Counted from the first letter of the stretch, positions 25,590 to 34,700 are shown. The stretch: 38,582 nt of DNA from an uncultured Ruminococcus sp. (GCA_902779615.1 CACZCM010000014.1:1-38582); one strand, 5' to 3'. Program-made: numbers and translations. The notes: generated from the letters alone by a model not told the origin.

Positions 25590-26069
25590 ACGGATTTCGA
25601 GAAGATATACAACACATATTTCATGCAGGTTTATTCGTATTTGATGACGATAGTCAAAGATGCGTCATTGGCGGAGGAACTGACGCAGAATACTTTTTTC
25701 AAAGCACTAAAAGCAAAGAAGGATTTTCGAGGCGGCTCAAGCGAATTTACGTGGCTATGTGCGATCGCCAAAAACCTTGCGTATGACGAACTCAAGAAGA
25801 ACGCAGCCAAAGCGTCGTCAGACGAGAGTTTGACCGATGACAGCGATATTGTGGAAAAGCTCGAAGATCACGATGTCACTATTCGTATACATATTGCGCT
25901 GCATAATCTTGAAGAGCCGTATAAGGAGGTCTTTTCGCTGCGTGTGTTCGGGGAACTTTCTTTTAAGGACGTTGGAAGAGTATTTGGAAAAACCGAGAAT
26001 TGGGCGAGAGTGACGTATCATCGCGCGCTGCTCAAGCTCAGAGAGAAAATGGGGGATAGCAATGAATAA
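25590..26069 (+). CDS. ECF-type RNA polymerase sigma factor, probable ACG start
   Basis: Alternative sigma factor of the ECF class, about 159 aa. Region 2 includes AEELTQNTFFKALKAKKDFR and FTWLCAIAKNLAYDELKK; region 4 includes EEPYKEVFSLRVFGELSFKD and a helix-turn-helix, VGRVFGKTENWARVTYHRALLKLREKM. The first in-frame ATG (25623) would remove the start of region 2 and has no ribosome binding site. GGAGG (25576-25580) lies 9 nt before ACG (25590), from which the sequence continues DFEKIYNTYFMQVYSYL, as ECF factors normally begin. I therefore place the start at ACG, either a rare start codon or a mutated ATG. It overlaps the anti-sigma gene by 8 nt. Confidence 0.85.
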   Translation, partial: TDFEKIYNTYFMQVYSYLMTIVKDASLAEELTQNTFFKALKAKKDFRGGSSEFTWLCAIAKNLAYDELKKNAAKASSDESLTDDSDIVEKLEDHDVTIRIHIALHNLEEPYKEVFSLRVFGELSFKDVGRVFGKTENWARVTYHRALLKLREKMGDSNE

Positions 26070-27048
26070 ACAATGTGATCTGGTAAAAGACCTGCTGCCG
26101 CTTTATGTGGACGGCGTCGTAAGTGAGGGAAGCCGAGAGATGGTGGCGCAGCACTTACAGGAGTGTGAAGACTGCCGCAGCCTTGAACGCAAAATTCGAG
26201 ATACGTATATCGAAAAGCTGATGGACGAGGATCGCGCGGAGATACTCAGTCGATACGCCTCAAAGGAGCGCAGCATTGCGTGGAAGATAGGTGTTGTGTG
26301 TGCGTTGCTGCTGTTCGCGCCGCTTGTGCTGGTTTGCATGGTGATGGTGACAGGGAACACAGCCGCAGATTACGGTGCTTTGCCGATACTTGCAAGCTCG
26401 CTTCTTGTAGCCGCGTCAGTCACGGCAGTTCCGCTCATGTCAAAAAAGGACAGATTATCGAGAACACTTTTGTCACTTACGGCTTCGATCTTGCTCACGC
26501 TGTTCTTTGGCTGTCTGTGGGAGGGAGATTCGTTTGCACAGGCAGGTATACCGACATTATTCGGATTATCGCTCATTTTTGCACCGTTTGTGGCGAAAGG
26601 TTCGTTTATGCCGAGTTTTGTAAAGCAAAAAAAATGGGCTTCGATCGGGCTGTGGGATTTCCTGTTCCTATTTTTGACGCTTTTGGTTGCACCGATGCCA
26701 AGAAGCGAAGTACCGCCGTTTCAAGAGGGAATGCTTGTGTGCGAACTGCTTGCTGTGATCGTGTGGACGATATTTGCAATAGTAAAGCTTGTCGGTAAAG
26801 AAATGAACTCGCTCGAAAATGCAGCATTTATCGCAATAACTATTTTGCTTTGGGTAATATTTGTTGATTCATGCGCAGGACTGTTCATGACCGGATTTAA
26901 GGAGTATCTTTTTGGTGCAAATAGATTGTCATATTGGGCGCCGAGCGTTGTTGTAAGAAATATTACATTGACCGGGCTTTCGTCATCGCTGTTCATAGGT
27001 GCGGCGTGCAGTGAGGCATACATTATTAAATCTATTTGGACAGAATAA
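26062..27048 (+). CDS. Zinc-finger anti-sigma factor, multi-pass membrane protein
   Basis: Probable membrane anchor that sequesters the upstream sigma factor. In 328 aa, the N-terminus is a ZAS-type zinc-binding domain (Cys5, then His31-x3-Cys35-x2-Cys38) of the form CDLVKDLLPLYVDGVVSEGS. Seven or eight hydrophobic helices follow from about residue 73 to the end. The helical part is not a sensor I recognise, so the signal is unknown. The ATG overlaps the sigma stop, which fits a sigma/anti-sigma pair made in balanced amounts. Confidence 0.88.
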   Translation: MNKQCDLVKDLLPLYVDGVVSEGSREMVAQHLQECEDCRSLERKIRDTYIEKLMDEDRAEILSRYASKERSIAWKIGVVCALLLFAPLVLVCMVMVTGNTAADYGALPILASSLLVAASVTAVPLMSKKDRLSRTLLSLTASILLTLFFGCLWEGDSFAQAGIPTLFGLSLIFAPFVAKGSFMPSFVKQKKWASIGLWDFLFLFLTLLVAPMPRSEVPPFQEGMLVCELLAVIVWTIFAIVKLVGKEMNSLENAAFIAITILLWVIFVDSCAGLFMTGFKEYLFGANRLSYWAPSVVVRNITLTGLSSSLFIGAACSEAYIIKSIWTE

Positions 27049-27062
27049 TTGGTGAGGTTAAT

Positions 27063-27695
27063 ATGTTGAAAGATAAAATACAGCATGATATCGATATGCT
27101 GCCGAATAATCATAAGACCAAGGACATTGATCGGCTGATCGGCGGTTACGTAAAGCAAAAGCTTGATTTAAGCGAGCTGCGTGATTACGTTTTGAGCGAG
27201 CAGCAATTTCATCGGATCTACTTTCATACTATGCTCAAACAGATCAAGTCGGCGAATGATCGTCTCGATTTTATCGACAAGAATCTGTTGTTCAGCGATT
27301 GGTGGCATACAGACGAACTGATCGGTTTGATCGGAAACGCTGATTTTACAAAAGCATATTATTTGGCGTCAGGTTATATCAATGACCCCGATTCGTTTAT
27401 CCGCAGATGGGGTTATGTTATGTTTGTTTCCCGGTTATGCAGAGATCGCGAACGATTGCCCGAGCTTTTCAAGCTGTTCCATAATGACGATCATTATTAC
27501 GTTCAAATGGCTCAGGCATGGCTGATATGTGAATTGGCAGTGTTCTTTCCGAGTGACGTTTTGATGTGGCTGCCAAAATCGGAACTGAATTATGAGATAA
27601 CGGGGAAGGCAATTCAGAAAATATGCGATTCGTTCAGAGTCCCTTCAGAGATGAAGAGCAGTTTCAGACAATTGAGGAGCGTATTAAAAACATGA
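27063..27695 (+). CDS. DNA alkylation repair (AlkD-like) HEAT-repeat protein
   Basis: A 210-aa all-helical protein of the DNA alkylation repair enzyme family, which removes bulky or cationic alkyl bases. It has PDSFIRRWGYVMFVSRL and the hallmark HYYVQMAQAWLICELAVFFP...ITGKAIQKICDSFRVPSE block. The ATG at 27063 follows GGTGAGG; an in-frame upstream TTG at 27036 lies inside the anti-sigma gene and is less likely. It is 14 nt after the anti-sigma gene and may be in the same operon, so a link to a stress sigma regulon is possible. Some family members bind DNA without glycosylase activity. Confidence 0.82.
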   Translation: MLKDKIQHDIDMLPNNHKTKDIDRLIGGYVKQKLDLSELRDYVLSEQQFHRIYFHTMLKQIKSANDRLDFIDKNLLFSDWWHTDELIGLIGNADFTKAYYLASGYINDPDSFIRRWGYVMFVSRLCRDRERLPELFKLFHNDDHYYVQMAQAWLICELAVFFPSDVLMWLPKSELNYEITGKAIQKICDSFRVPSEMKSSFRQLRSVLKT

Positions 27696-27736
27696 GCCGA
27701 TCATGATAACGCCTGCAAAAAATCACTAAACAACAC

Positions 27737-27765
27737 TTGATTTTATGCATGATACATAGTATAAT
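27737..27765 (+). promoter_or_regulatory. Promoter of the thi operon
   Basis: TTGATT (27737-27742), 17-bp spacer, TATAAT (27760-27765). The start falls at the first aptamer bases. Confidence 0.8.
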
Positions 27766-27770
27766 AAAAA

Positions 27771-27853
27771 ACAGGGAGCTTGTATAACAGGCTGAGAGGA
27801 AGGTAGCCCTTCGACCTATTACCTGATTTGGATAATGCCAACGTAGGGATTTG
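27771..27853 (+). promoter_or_regulatory. TPP riboswitch (THI box)
   Basis: ACAGGGAGC, GGCTGAGAGG, CCCTTCGACC, TTACCTGATTTGGATAATGCC and AACGTAGGGA occur in canonical order. Binding of thiamin pyrophosphate should favour the terminator at 27884-27913 and turn off the thi cluster. Confidence 0.96.
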
Positions 27854-27875
27854 CTATGCATCATTGATCATAAAA

Positions 27876-27913
27876 TACGTTGGAGTCGTCCGTTAAGGGC
27901 GGCTTTTTATTTT
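27876..27913 (+). terminator. TPP-riboswitch expression platform
   Basis: Terminator stem AGTCGTCC (27884-27891) with GGGCGGCT (27897-27904), then TTTTATTTTTTT. Just before it, TACGTTGG (27876-27883) is perfectly complementary to CCAACGTA (27838-27845) at the aptamer 3' end, a probable antiterminator pairing. Confidence 0.85.
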
Positions 27914-27950
27914 TTTGCGCTGCAGCGCTATTATGAATGGAGGCGAAATT

Positions 27951-28145
27951 GTGGTAAAAATAAATGGTGTTGACGCTGATCTGGCGGGAGTGAAGCTTTC
28001 GGATTATTTAAAAACTGCCGGCTATGAATCTAAATTTATCGCAGTTGAGATTAATCTGGAGATCGTGCCAAAATCCGCATATTCGGAAACTGAGTTTAAA
28101 GACGGCGATACGATAGAGATCGTCAATTTTGTAGGGGGCGGTTGA
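27951..28145 (+). CDS. thiS: Sulfur carrier protein ThiS
   Basis: Ubiquitin-like carrier that brings sulfur as a C-terminal thiocarboxylate for thiazole synthesis. From the GTG at 27951 it is 64 aa, MVKINGVDADLAGVKLSDYL, with the essential GG end in NFVGGG. The GTG is chosen because GGAGG lies 7 nt before it; an in-frame ATG at 27915 would add 12 residues not found in the family. Two nt separate it from thiF. Confidence 0.93.
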   Translation: MVKINGVDADLAGVKLSDYLKTAGYESKFIAVEINLEIVPKSAYSETEFKDGDTIEIVNFVGGG

Positions 28146-28146
28146 T

Positions 28147-28776
28147 ATGCAGCCTTCCGAGATCGAAATGAGAAAAGCTTTTGAGGCGCGTCACGGACAG
28201 CTGCTTCAGGAGAAATTTTCGTCTGCTTGCGTGGCTGTTTGCGGTCTGGGGGGATTAGGCTCGAATATCGCTGTAGCGCTTTCAAGAGCGGGTATCGGAA
28301 AACTGATCCTGATAGATCACGACAGAGTAGACGTAACAAATCTTCATCGTCAGCAGTATAAGGCGTGTCAGGTCGGTATGTATAAAACCGACGCTCTGGT
28401 TGACAATCTCCGTGAAATATCACCGTATCTCAGCTATAAAACTTACACGGCAAGGATCACTGAGGAGAACGCCGCGTCTTTTATCGAAAGTGCGGATATA
28501 GTTTGCGAGGCTTTCGACAAAGCGGAATCGAAGGCGATGCTGGCCAATCTTGTTTTGGAAAAATTCCCTGAAAAATATTTAGTTGCAGCCTCCGGAATGG
28601 CAGGTATCGACAGCGCCAATCTGATCACTACGAGAAAAATCACAGATAAGTTTTTTGTATGCGGCGATGGTGTAAGCGATATCGAAACATCAAACGGATT
28701 GTTTTCAACGAGGGTAATGGTGTGCGCTGCGCATGAAGCTCATGCTGTGCTTCGGATCATTGCCGGAAAAATATGA
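28147..28776 (+). CDS. thiF: ThiS adenylyltransferase ThiF
   Basis: Activates the ThiS C-terminus by adenylation. The 209-aa protein carries the nucleotide motif GLGGLGSN (33-40), the LIDHDRVDVTNLHRQQY segment and the SADIVCEAFDKAESK region of the E1/ThiF fold. It lacks the two CxxC zinc pairs of E. coli ThiF and corresponds to the shorter clostridial type. It lies between thiS and thiG, so its partner is clear. Confidence 0.93.
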   Translation: MQPSEIEMRKAFEARHGQLLQEKFSSACVAVCGLGGLGSNIAVALSRAGIGKLILIDHDRVDVTNLHRQQYKACQVGMYKTDALVDNLREISPYLSYKTYTARITEENAASFIESADIVCEAFDKAESKAMLANLVLEKFPEKYLVAASGMAGIDSANLITTRKITDKFFVCGDGVSDIETSNGLFSTRVMVCAAHEAHAVLRIIAGKI

Positions 28777-28800
28777 CATAATTATGGAAGAAGGCTTTAT

Positions 28801-29574
28801 ATGATGGATAACGATAAATTAATACTTGGCGGACATGAGTTTACTTCGAGATTTATTCTTGGCTCGGGAAAATATTCACTGAAGCTTATCGAAGCCGCAG
28901 TTAAAGATGCAGGCGCAGAGATCATTACACTTGCCGTCAGGAGAGCAAACACCAAGGAGCAGGAAAACATTCTTGACTATATCCCTCAAGGTGTGACTCT
29001 TTTGCCTAACACAAGCGGAGCGAGAAACGCCGAAGAGGCGGTTCGAATTGCACGTCTTGCCCGTGAATTGGGCTGCGGCAATTTTGTGAAAGTCGAGATC
29101 ATGCGTGATACTAAGTACCTGCTGCCCGATAATGCCGAAACCATTAAAGCGACCGATATCCTTGCAAAAGACGGCTTCGTCGTTATGCCGTATATGTATC
29201 CCGACCTGAATTCTGCCCGTGATCTGGTCAGCGCCGGCGCTGCGTGCGTTATGCCGCTGGCTGCGCCGATAGGAACCAATAAGGGACTTGCTACAAAGGA
29301 TTTTATTCAGATACTTATTGATGAGATCGATCTTCCGATAATAGTCGATGCCGGTATCGGAAAACCGTCACAGGCTTGTGAGGCAATGGAGATGGGCGCT
29401 GCAGCGATCATGGCGAACACAGCTCTCGCAACTGCGGGTGATCTTCCTATGATGGCGTCGGCGTTCAAAAATGCAATTGAAGCAGGCAGAAAAGCATATC
29501 TTGCGGGACTTGGCAGAGTCCTTTCAAGAGGAGCAGCTGCGTCGGACCCGCTTACGGGCTTTTTGAGAGATTGA
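28801..29574 (+). CDS. thiG: Thiazole synthase ThiG
   Basis: Builds the thiazole phosphate ring from deoxyxylulose phosphate, dehydroglycine and ThiS thiocarboxylate. The 257-aa TIM-barrel protein shows [10 protein letters not shown], the Schiff-base lysine in [10 protein letters not shown] (Lys97), [12 protein letters not shown] and [21 protein letters not shown] precedes the double ATG. Confidence 0.97.
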   Translation: MMDNDKLILGGHEFTSRFILGSGKYSLKLIEAAVKDAGAEIITLAVRRANTKEQENILDYIPQGVTLLPNTSGARNAEEAVRIARLARELGCGNFVKVEIMRDTKYLLPDNAETIKATDILAKDGFVVMPYMYPDLNSARDLVSAGAACVMPLAAPIGTNKGLATKDFIQILIDEIDLPIIVDAGIGKPSQACEAMEMGAAAIMANTALATAGDLPMMASAFKNAIEAGRKAYLAGLGRVLSRGAAASDPLTGFLRD

Positions 29575-29584
29575 CGGAGGATTT

Positions 29585-30724
29585 ATGGAAAACAACTTTT
29601 TTGTGGATTCCGAAAAGCTCTCCGAAAAAGCCTTGGAGTGCAAACACAGACTGGAAACCGATCCGTCGTTTCGTACAAACCACATGGAATATATGGAAGG
29701 CATGGAGAAGATCAGTTCCGATGTTTGTGATAACGTCATGTCACATATGAAGTCGTATGATTACACAAAGTATACTGCGCATGATGTCAGGGCGGCTTTG
29801 GAGCACGATACCTGCTCTATCGAAGATTTTAAGGCGCTGCTGTCGCCTGCTGCCGAGCCTTTTTTGGAGGAAATGGCAGCTAAAGCTCGTCTTGAAACAG
29901 GCAAGCATTTCGGAAATACAGTGTATATTTTTACTCCCATTTATATCGCAAACTACTGCGAGAATTACTGCGTTTACTGCGGATTCAACTGCTACAACGA
30001 CATCAGGCGAATGAAGCTTTCGCTTGAACAGATAGAGCATGAGATGAAAGTCATCGCCGACAGCGGTATGGAAGAAATTTTGATATTGACAGGCGAAAGC
30101 CGTGGCAAAAGCAGTGTTGAATATATAGGTGAGGCGTGCAGGATCGCGAGAAAGTATTTCAGAATGGTAGGTGTTGAGATCTACCCCGTCAATACCGACG
30201 AGTACCGCTTCGATGCGCAGGAGCGTGCCCTCAGAGGCGGTATGAGGGGAGTGGCATTTTCCGCTCTTTTGGGTCTTTCCGATTTCCGTAAAGACGCTTT
30301 GGCAAGTGCGCTGCATGTCTACTTCTTACAGCGCAAATATCCTCATGCAGAAATGTCGCTGTCATGTCCTCGTCTTCGTCCGATCATTAACAACGACAAA
30401 ATAAACCCGCTTGATGTTCATGAGCGGCAGCTTTGTCAAGTTATCTGCGCCTACCGCATATTCCTGCCGTTTGTGGGTATAACCGTATCCTCCAGAGAAA
30501 GCGCGCAGTTCAGGAACGGCATTGTAAAGATCGCTGCAACAAAGGTATCCGCAGGCGTATCGACCGGCGTTGGCGACCACGAGGAAAAATACGAAGGAAA
30601 GGCGTCCGAAGAACAGGGTGACGAACAGTTTGAAATTGCCGACGGAAGAACACTTCACAAAATGTACAGTGATATCGCCGACGAAGGACTTCAGCCTGTA
30701 CTGAATGATTATCTTTATGTGTAG
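29585..30724 (+). CDS. thiH: Radical SAM dehydroglycine synthase ThiH
   Basis: Cleaves tyrosine by radical SAM chemistry to give dehydroglycine for ThiG, the anaerobic alternative to ThiO. The 379-aa protein has the cluster motif C-x3-C-x2-C at Cys125, Cys129 and Cys132 (NYCENYCVYCGFNC). GACGGAGGATTT precedes the ATG, 10 nt after thiG. Its stop is overlapped by the next gene. Confidence 0.96.
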   Translation: MENNFFVDSEKLSEKALECKHRLETDPSFRTNHMEYMEGMEKISSDVCDNVMSHMKSYDYTKYTAHDVRAALEHDTCSIEDFKALLSPAAEPFLEEMAAKARLETGKHFGNTVYIFTPIYIANYCENYCVYCGFNCYNDIRRMKLSLEQIEHEMKVIADSGMEEILILTGESRGKSSVEYIGEACRIARKYFRMVGVEIYPVNTDEYRFDAQERALRGGMRGVAFSALLGLSDFRKDALASALHVYFLQRKYPHAEMSLSCPRLRPIINNDKINPLDVHERQLCQVICAYRIFLPFVGITVSSRESAQFRNGIVKIAATKVSAGVSTGVGDHEEKYEGKASEEQGDEQFEIADGRTLHKMYSDIADEGLQPVLNDYLYV

Positions 30725-31316
30725 TATTGTCTGCGTCACGAACAGGGCGCTTTGCAGAGAAAGCTTTATACACAGGATCAAGTACGTGTGCGAGGCAGGC
30801 GTATCGAGGATCATTCTACGTGAAAAGGATCTGACGGAAAGCGAATATGAAGCGTTAGCCGAAAGAGTGCTGGAAGCTGCCGGCGAATATGGAACTTTGG
30901 TAACGCTGCATACATTTGAATCCGCTGCAAAAAAGCTTGACTGCCGAAGTATACATATGCCGCTTCCGAAATTGATGTCCATGAAAGATCGTGAATTCTT
31001 TAATGAACTTGGCGCATCGGTCCACAGTATACATGATTCCAAGATCGCCGAAAAAGAGGGCTGTACATACATGACCGCAGGACATATTTTTGACACTGAC
31101 TGCAAGAAAGGACTTCCCGGAAGAGGTCTTGACTTTTTAAATGAAGTCTGCTGCTGTACCGATATCCCGGTTTATGCGATAGGCGGAATAAGCAGCGGCA
31201 ATATCGCCGATGTTATAAAAAACGGCGCCCGCGGAGTATGTATTATGAGCGGACTTATGGAGTGCGATGACCCGAAACAGTATATCAAAAATCTGAAATC
31301 GAAGATTAAATTGTAA
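30717..31316 (+). CDS. tenI: TenI/ThiE-like protein, probable thiazole tautomerase
   Basis: A 199-aa TIM-barrel paralogue of ThiE. It keeps IILREKDL, TAGHIFDTDCKKGLPGRGLDF and PVYAIGGI. It lacks the ThiE IND-x(7)-DGVH segment (here TLHTFESA and SIHMP), so it probably cannot make thiamin phosphate. TenI of Bacillus aromatises the ThiG product, and that role suits a gene between thiH and thiE. The ATG at 30717 overlaps the thiH stop by 8 nt and no ribosome binding site is clear; an in-frame ATG at 30705 is possible. Confidence 0.8.
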   Translation: MCSIVCVTNRALCRESFIHRIKYVCEAGVSRIILREKDLTESEYEALAERVLEAAGEYGTLVTLHTFESAAKKLDCRSIHMPLPKLMSMKDREFFNELGASVHSIHDSKIAEKEGCTYMTAGHIFDTDCKKGLPGRGLDFLNEVCCCTDIPVYAIGGISSGNIADVIKNGARGVCIMSGLMECDDPKQYIKNLKSKIKL

Positions 31317-31331
31317 CAGTGGGATACGAAA

Positions 31332-31964
31332 ATGAAATTCAATAAAGATATGCTTCAGCTATATGCTGTGACAGATCGATCGTGCAATACCCGATTTTCT
31401 GTTTATGAGCAGGTTGAGCAGGCTCTCAAGGGCGGCGTGACTATAGTTCAGCTGCGTGAAAAGGAATTGGACGAAGAAAGCTTTATTGCCGAGGCGGTGA
31501 AGCTTCGCGCATTATGTCACAGCTATAATGTTCCGCTTATTATCAATGACAACTTGAGTGTTGCATTGGAAAGCGGCGCAGACGGTATCCATGTTGGGAT
31601 AGACGATATGCCAATAGCCGAGATACGCCGTAGGACAAATGCCGATTTTATTATCGGTGCAACTGCGAAAACTGTCAGTCAAGCGCAGGCAGCGCAGCAG
31701 ATGGGCGCAGACTATCTTGGGATAGGAGCGATCTTTCCGTCGCCCACAAAGCCCAATGCCGTTAGAATTACTGCCGCACAGCTCGACGAGATCGCAAATT
31801 CGGTAGATTTACCGTCAGTTGCTATCGGCGGAATAACGTTGGAAAATGCCTGCGAATTAAATGGCACGTCCGTTTGCGGTATAGCCGTAGTGTCGGCGCT
31901 TTTTTCGGCGCCCGATATTGAAGCGGCGGCTGCGGCATTCAGGAATGTAATTAACTATAAATGA
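31332..31964 (+). CDS. thiE: Thiamin-phosphate synthase ThiE
   Basis: Joins HMP pyrophosphate and thiazole phosphate. The 210-aa TIM-barrel protein shows LYAVTDR, GGVTIVQLREKEL, PLIINDNLSVALESGADGIHVG, GADYLGIGAIFPSPTKP and VAIGGI: the full set of ThiE motifs. Its last codons (AACTATAAATGA) lie inside a 16-nt inverted repeat that recurs at 32266-32281, so a rearrangement may have set its present 3' end. Confidence 0.95.
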   Translation: MKFNKDMLQLYAVTDRSCNTRFSVYEQVEQALKGGVTIVQLREKELDEESFIAEAVKLRALCHSYNVPLIINDNLSVALESGADGIHVGIDDMPIAEIRRRTNADFIIGATAKTVSQAQAAQQMGADYLGIGAIFPSPTKPNAVRITAAQLDEIANSVDLPSVAIGGITLENACELNGTSVCGIAVVSALFSAPDIEAAAAAFRNVINYK

Positions 31965-32281
31965 GCAAAAAAGTAAAATTGCACAGAGCAAAAGTATGAT
32001 AGAGCATAGCACAAAGTTTTTGCCCCGCTTTTTACAAAAAGCGGGCAGGGTGCAGGGGTGCGGGTCTCCGGGGGAGACCTCTGCGCACGTGATCACCGAC
32101 CGAACCGGCAGGTGAGACCGAAGTCCCGCCCGCCGGAGGCGTGATTCAGCCCTTTGAAAGAGGGACGCTTTGGCAGAAAGCTTCCCTAACTAAAGGTTTG
32201 CACCAAAGCTCCCTCGCCGCTCCAAGGCGACGCAATTTTTGTTAATTCTGACGAAAGAATAAAAATTTGCTCATTTATAGT
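31954..32281. mobile_element. Inverted-repeat-bounded repeat mosaic inside the thi cluster
   Basis: The 16-mer ACTATAAATGAGCAAA (31954-31969) returns as its perfect reverse complement at 32266-32281. The 328 bp bounded this way hold a hairpin, CCCGCTTTTT/AAAAAGCGGG (32024-32045), RepB copy 2, the 18-nt GAAAGAGGGACGCTTTGG (32156-32173) also found at 2230-2247, and TCGCCGCTCCAAGGCGA. No gene is seen. It may be a miniature element or several nested ones. The rest, 32282-32416, also lacks a gene. Confidence 0.55.
32056..32119 (+). repeat. RepB hairpin module, copy 2
   Basis: 60 of 64 bases match 86-149. GTGCG and GGTCTCC (32058-32069) pair with GGAGACC (32073-32079) and CGCAC (32084-32088), leaving the same TCTG bulge. 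Confidence 0.7.
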
Positions 32282-32416
32282 AATTAAATAACAAAAAGGC
32301 GGCAGACCGGGGGCACCACTCTCTGTCGCTGTAAAACGGTACCAAAACAGTGTGCTGTTATTGCGCGGTATGCTTTTTGGATCTGTTTCAAACAAAAATA
32401 ATGCGGAGATGTAAAA

Positions 32417-33238
32417 ATGAGAACAATAAGAACAGCATTATCGATCGCAGGGAGCGATTCCTGCGGAGGCGCCGGTATTCAAGCAGATATTAAAACTATG
32501 ACTATGAACGGTGTTTATGCTATGAGCGCGATAACCGCACTTACAGCACAGAACACGACCGGCGTATCAGCAATTATGGAGTCAACTCCGGAATTTTTAG
32601 ACCGTCAGATCAGTATGGTTTTTGAGGATATACGTCCGAATGCCGTAAAGATCGGTATGGTATCAAACAGCGAGCTTATCAAAATTATAGCTGCCGCGCT
32701 TCGTTTCTATAAAGCCGAAAATATCGTCGTTGACCCCGTTATGGTAGCGACCAGCAGCGCAAGGCTTATCAAGCCGGATTCTGTTGCGGCGCTTGAACAA
32801 GAGCTTTTTCCTCTTGCAGCCGTCATTACGCCAAATATTATTGAGGCGGAGGTCTTATCAGGTATAACCATTTCAAATGAAGATGATATGATATCATGCG
32901 CAGAAATTCTTCATAAAAAGTACGGCTGCGCAGTCCTTTTGAAGGGCGGACACAGTATAAACGATGCTAACGATCTGTTGTATACAGACGCAGGTCACAC
33001 ATGGTTTTACGGCAAACGAATTGATAACCCGAATACTCACGGCACCGGCTGCACGCTTTCAAGCGCGATAGCAGCTAATCTTGCGAAAGGCTTTTCGCTT
33101 GAGGAGAGCGTCGGGAGAGCAAAGGAATATATATCGCGCGCTCTTGAAGCTATGCTGGATCTGGGAAGCGGCAGCGGTCCGATGGATCATGCTTTTGATC
33201 TGACAGGCAAATTTTCCGAATACGCCGAAAAAATCTGA
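32417..33238 (+). CDS. thiD: Hydroxymethylpyrimidine (phosphate) kinase ThiD
   Basis: Phosphorylates HMP to HMP-P and HMP-PP. The 273-aa ribokinase-fold protein shows [30 protein letters not shown] and the catalytic [14 protein letters not shown] loop. GCGGAGATG precedes the ATG. It lies 452 nt after thiE, across the repeat mosaic, so it may need its own promoter; none is clear. Confidence 0.96.
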   Translation: MRTIRTALSIAGSDSCGGAGIQADIKTMTMNGVYAMSAITALTAQNTTGVSAIMESTPEFLDRQISMVFEDIRPNAVKIGMVSNSELIKIIAAALRFYKAENIVVDPVMVATSSARLIKPDSVAALEQELFPLAAVITPNIIEAEVLSGITISNEDDMISCAEILHKKYGCAVLLKGGHSINDANDLLYTDAGHTWFYGKRIDNPNTHGTGCTLSSAIAANLAKGFSLEESVGRAKEYISRALEAMLDLGSGSGPMDHAFDLTGKFSEYAEKI

Positions 33239-33257
33239 CTTGAAAGGAACAATAAAA

Positions 33258-34568
33258 ATGAGAGATTACAAAACACAAATGGAAGCAGCCAAAAAAGGCA
33301 TTATTACACCCGAAATGAAGATCGTTGCCGAAAAGGAGTTTATCTCCGCCGAGGCTCTGCGCGAGTCCGTTGCAAAGGGCGTTGTTGCGATCCCATGCAA
33401 CGTTAACCACAAGTCTATATCTCCCGAGGGTATCGGCATGGGTCTGCGCACGAAGATAAATGTCAACCTTGGTATTTCGGGCGACTGCAAGGATTATGAT
33501 GCGGAAATGAAGAAGGTCGATATGGCGATCAGCTACGGCGCGGAAGCTATTATGGATCTTAGCAATTACGGTAAAACCCACGATTTTCGCACAGCGCTTA
33601 TTGAGCGTTCGCCCGCAATGATCGGCACCGTTCCCATGTATGATGCGATTGGTTATCTCGAAAAAGACTTGGTTAAGATCACAGCGCAGGATTTTCTCAG
33701 CGTCGTTCGCGCTCATGCCGAAGAGGGTGTGGATTTCATGACTATTCACGCCGGAATAAACAGACGCGCGGTTGAGGCGTTCCGCCGGGATAAGCGAAAG
33801 ATGAATATTGTATCGAGAGGCGGATCGCTGCTTTTTGCGTGGATGATGATGACCGGCAATGAAAATCCGTTCTACGAGTATTATGACGATGTGCTTGAGA
33901 TCCTTCGTGAGTATGACGTAACAATCAGTCTTGGTGATGCGCTTCGTCCGGGCTGCATCGATGACAGTACCGACGCCGGACAAATATCCGAGCTTATCGA
34001 GCTTGGCGCATTGACAGAGCGCGCATGGGCGAAGGATGTTCAGGTTATGGTGGAAGGTCCCGGACATATGGCAATGAACGAGATCGAAGCAAATATGAAG
34101 CTCCAAAAAAGAATTTGTCACAATGCCCCGTTCTACGTTCTGGGACCGCTCGTGACTGATATCGCGCCCGGCTATGACCATATAACGTCAGCTATCGGCG
34201 GAGCGATCGCAGCGGCAAGCGGCGCAGACTTTTTGTGTTATGTAACGCCTGCGGAGCACCTTCGTCTGCCTGATGTAAATGACGTAAAGGAAGGTATCAT
34301 GGCAAGTAAGATCGCCGCTCATGCCGCAGATATTGCAAAAGGAGTACCTCACGCAAGAGATAAAGATAACGAAATGGCAGCAGCTCGTCATATACTTGAC
34401 TGGGACGCAATGTTCAAAGTCGCTATCGATCCCGAAAAGGCGAGAGCATACTTTGAGAGTGTTCCGCCGGCTGAACGTCACTCATGCTCTATGTGCGGTA
34501 AAATGTGCGCAGTTCGTACGACTAATTTGATACTTGAAGGAAAAACAGTTGAGTTTTGTGACGAATGA
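33258..34568 (+). CDS. thiC: Phosphomethylpyrimidine synthase ThiC
   Basis: Radical SAM enzyme that rearranges aminoimidazole ribotide to HMP phosphate. The 436-aa protein matches the short anaerobe-type ThiC, with [37 protein letters not shown] and the C-terminal cluster-binding [11 protein letters not shown]. The ATG at 33258 follows AAAGGAAC at good distance; a TTG at 33240 is less likely. It follows thiD closely. Confidence 0.96.
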   Translation: MRDYKTQMEAAKKGIITPEMKIVAEKEFISAEALRESVAKGVVAIPCNVNHKSISPEGIGMGLRTKINVNLGISGDCKDYDAEMKKVDMAISYGAEAIMDLSNYGKTHDFRTALIERSPAMIGTVPMYDAIGYLEKDLVKITAQDFLSVVRAHAEEGVDFMTIHAGINRRAVEAFRRDKRKMNIVSRGGSLLFAWMMMTGNENPFYEYYDDVLEILREYDVTISLGDALRPGCIDDSTDAGQISELIELGALTERAWAKDVQVMVEGPGHMAMNEIEANMKLQKRICHNAPFYVLGPLVTDIAPGYDHITSAIGGAIAAASGADFLCYVTPAEHLRLPDVNDVKEGIMASKIAAHAADIAKGVPHARDKDNEMAAARHILDWDAMFKVAIDPEKARAYFESVPPAERHSCSMCGKMCAVRTTNLILEGKTVEFCDE

Positions 34569-34646
34569 TCTCCGGTTTTACAGTTTGGTCGCATTTTGAA
34601 GAAAGCTCGTCGAAAGCTTTATATAAAAAAGCTGCCGACGGTGTGG

Positions 34647-34691
34647 GGCGCCTCCGGGGCAATGTCATTAACTTAAGATTTTAGCGGCGCC
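34647..34691. repeat. Segment flanked by GGCGCC
   Basis: GGCGCC occurs at 34647-34652 and 34686-34691 around GGGGCAATGTCATTAACTTA. No gene. This resembles an excised or decayed insertion remnant, but the evidence is weak. Confidence 0.25.
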
Positions 34692-34700
34692 TAAAACCAT

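Noticed and set aside
25580..25625. GTG at 25580 with a one-base frameshift as the sigma start
   Set aside because: Removing one C of CCC would restore the frame, but the GTG abuts GGAGG with no spacing; the ACG at 25590 needs no frameshift.
32186..32395. 69-aa minus-strand open frame between thiE and thiD
   Set aside because: It covers repeat-derived hairpins, and the low-complexity translation looks like a chance frame through repeat DNA.
33150..34181. 343-aa open frame on the minus strand across thiC
   Set aside because: It is antisense to a certain ThiC gene, resembles no family and lacks initiation signals.
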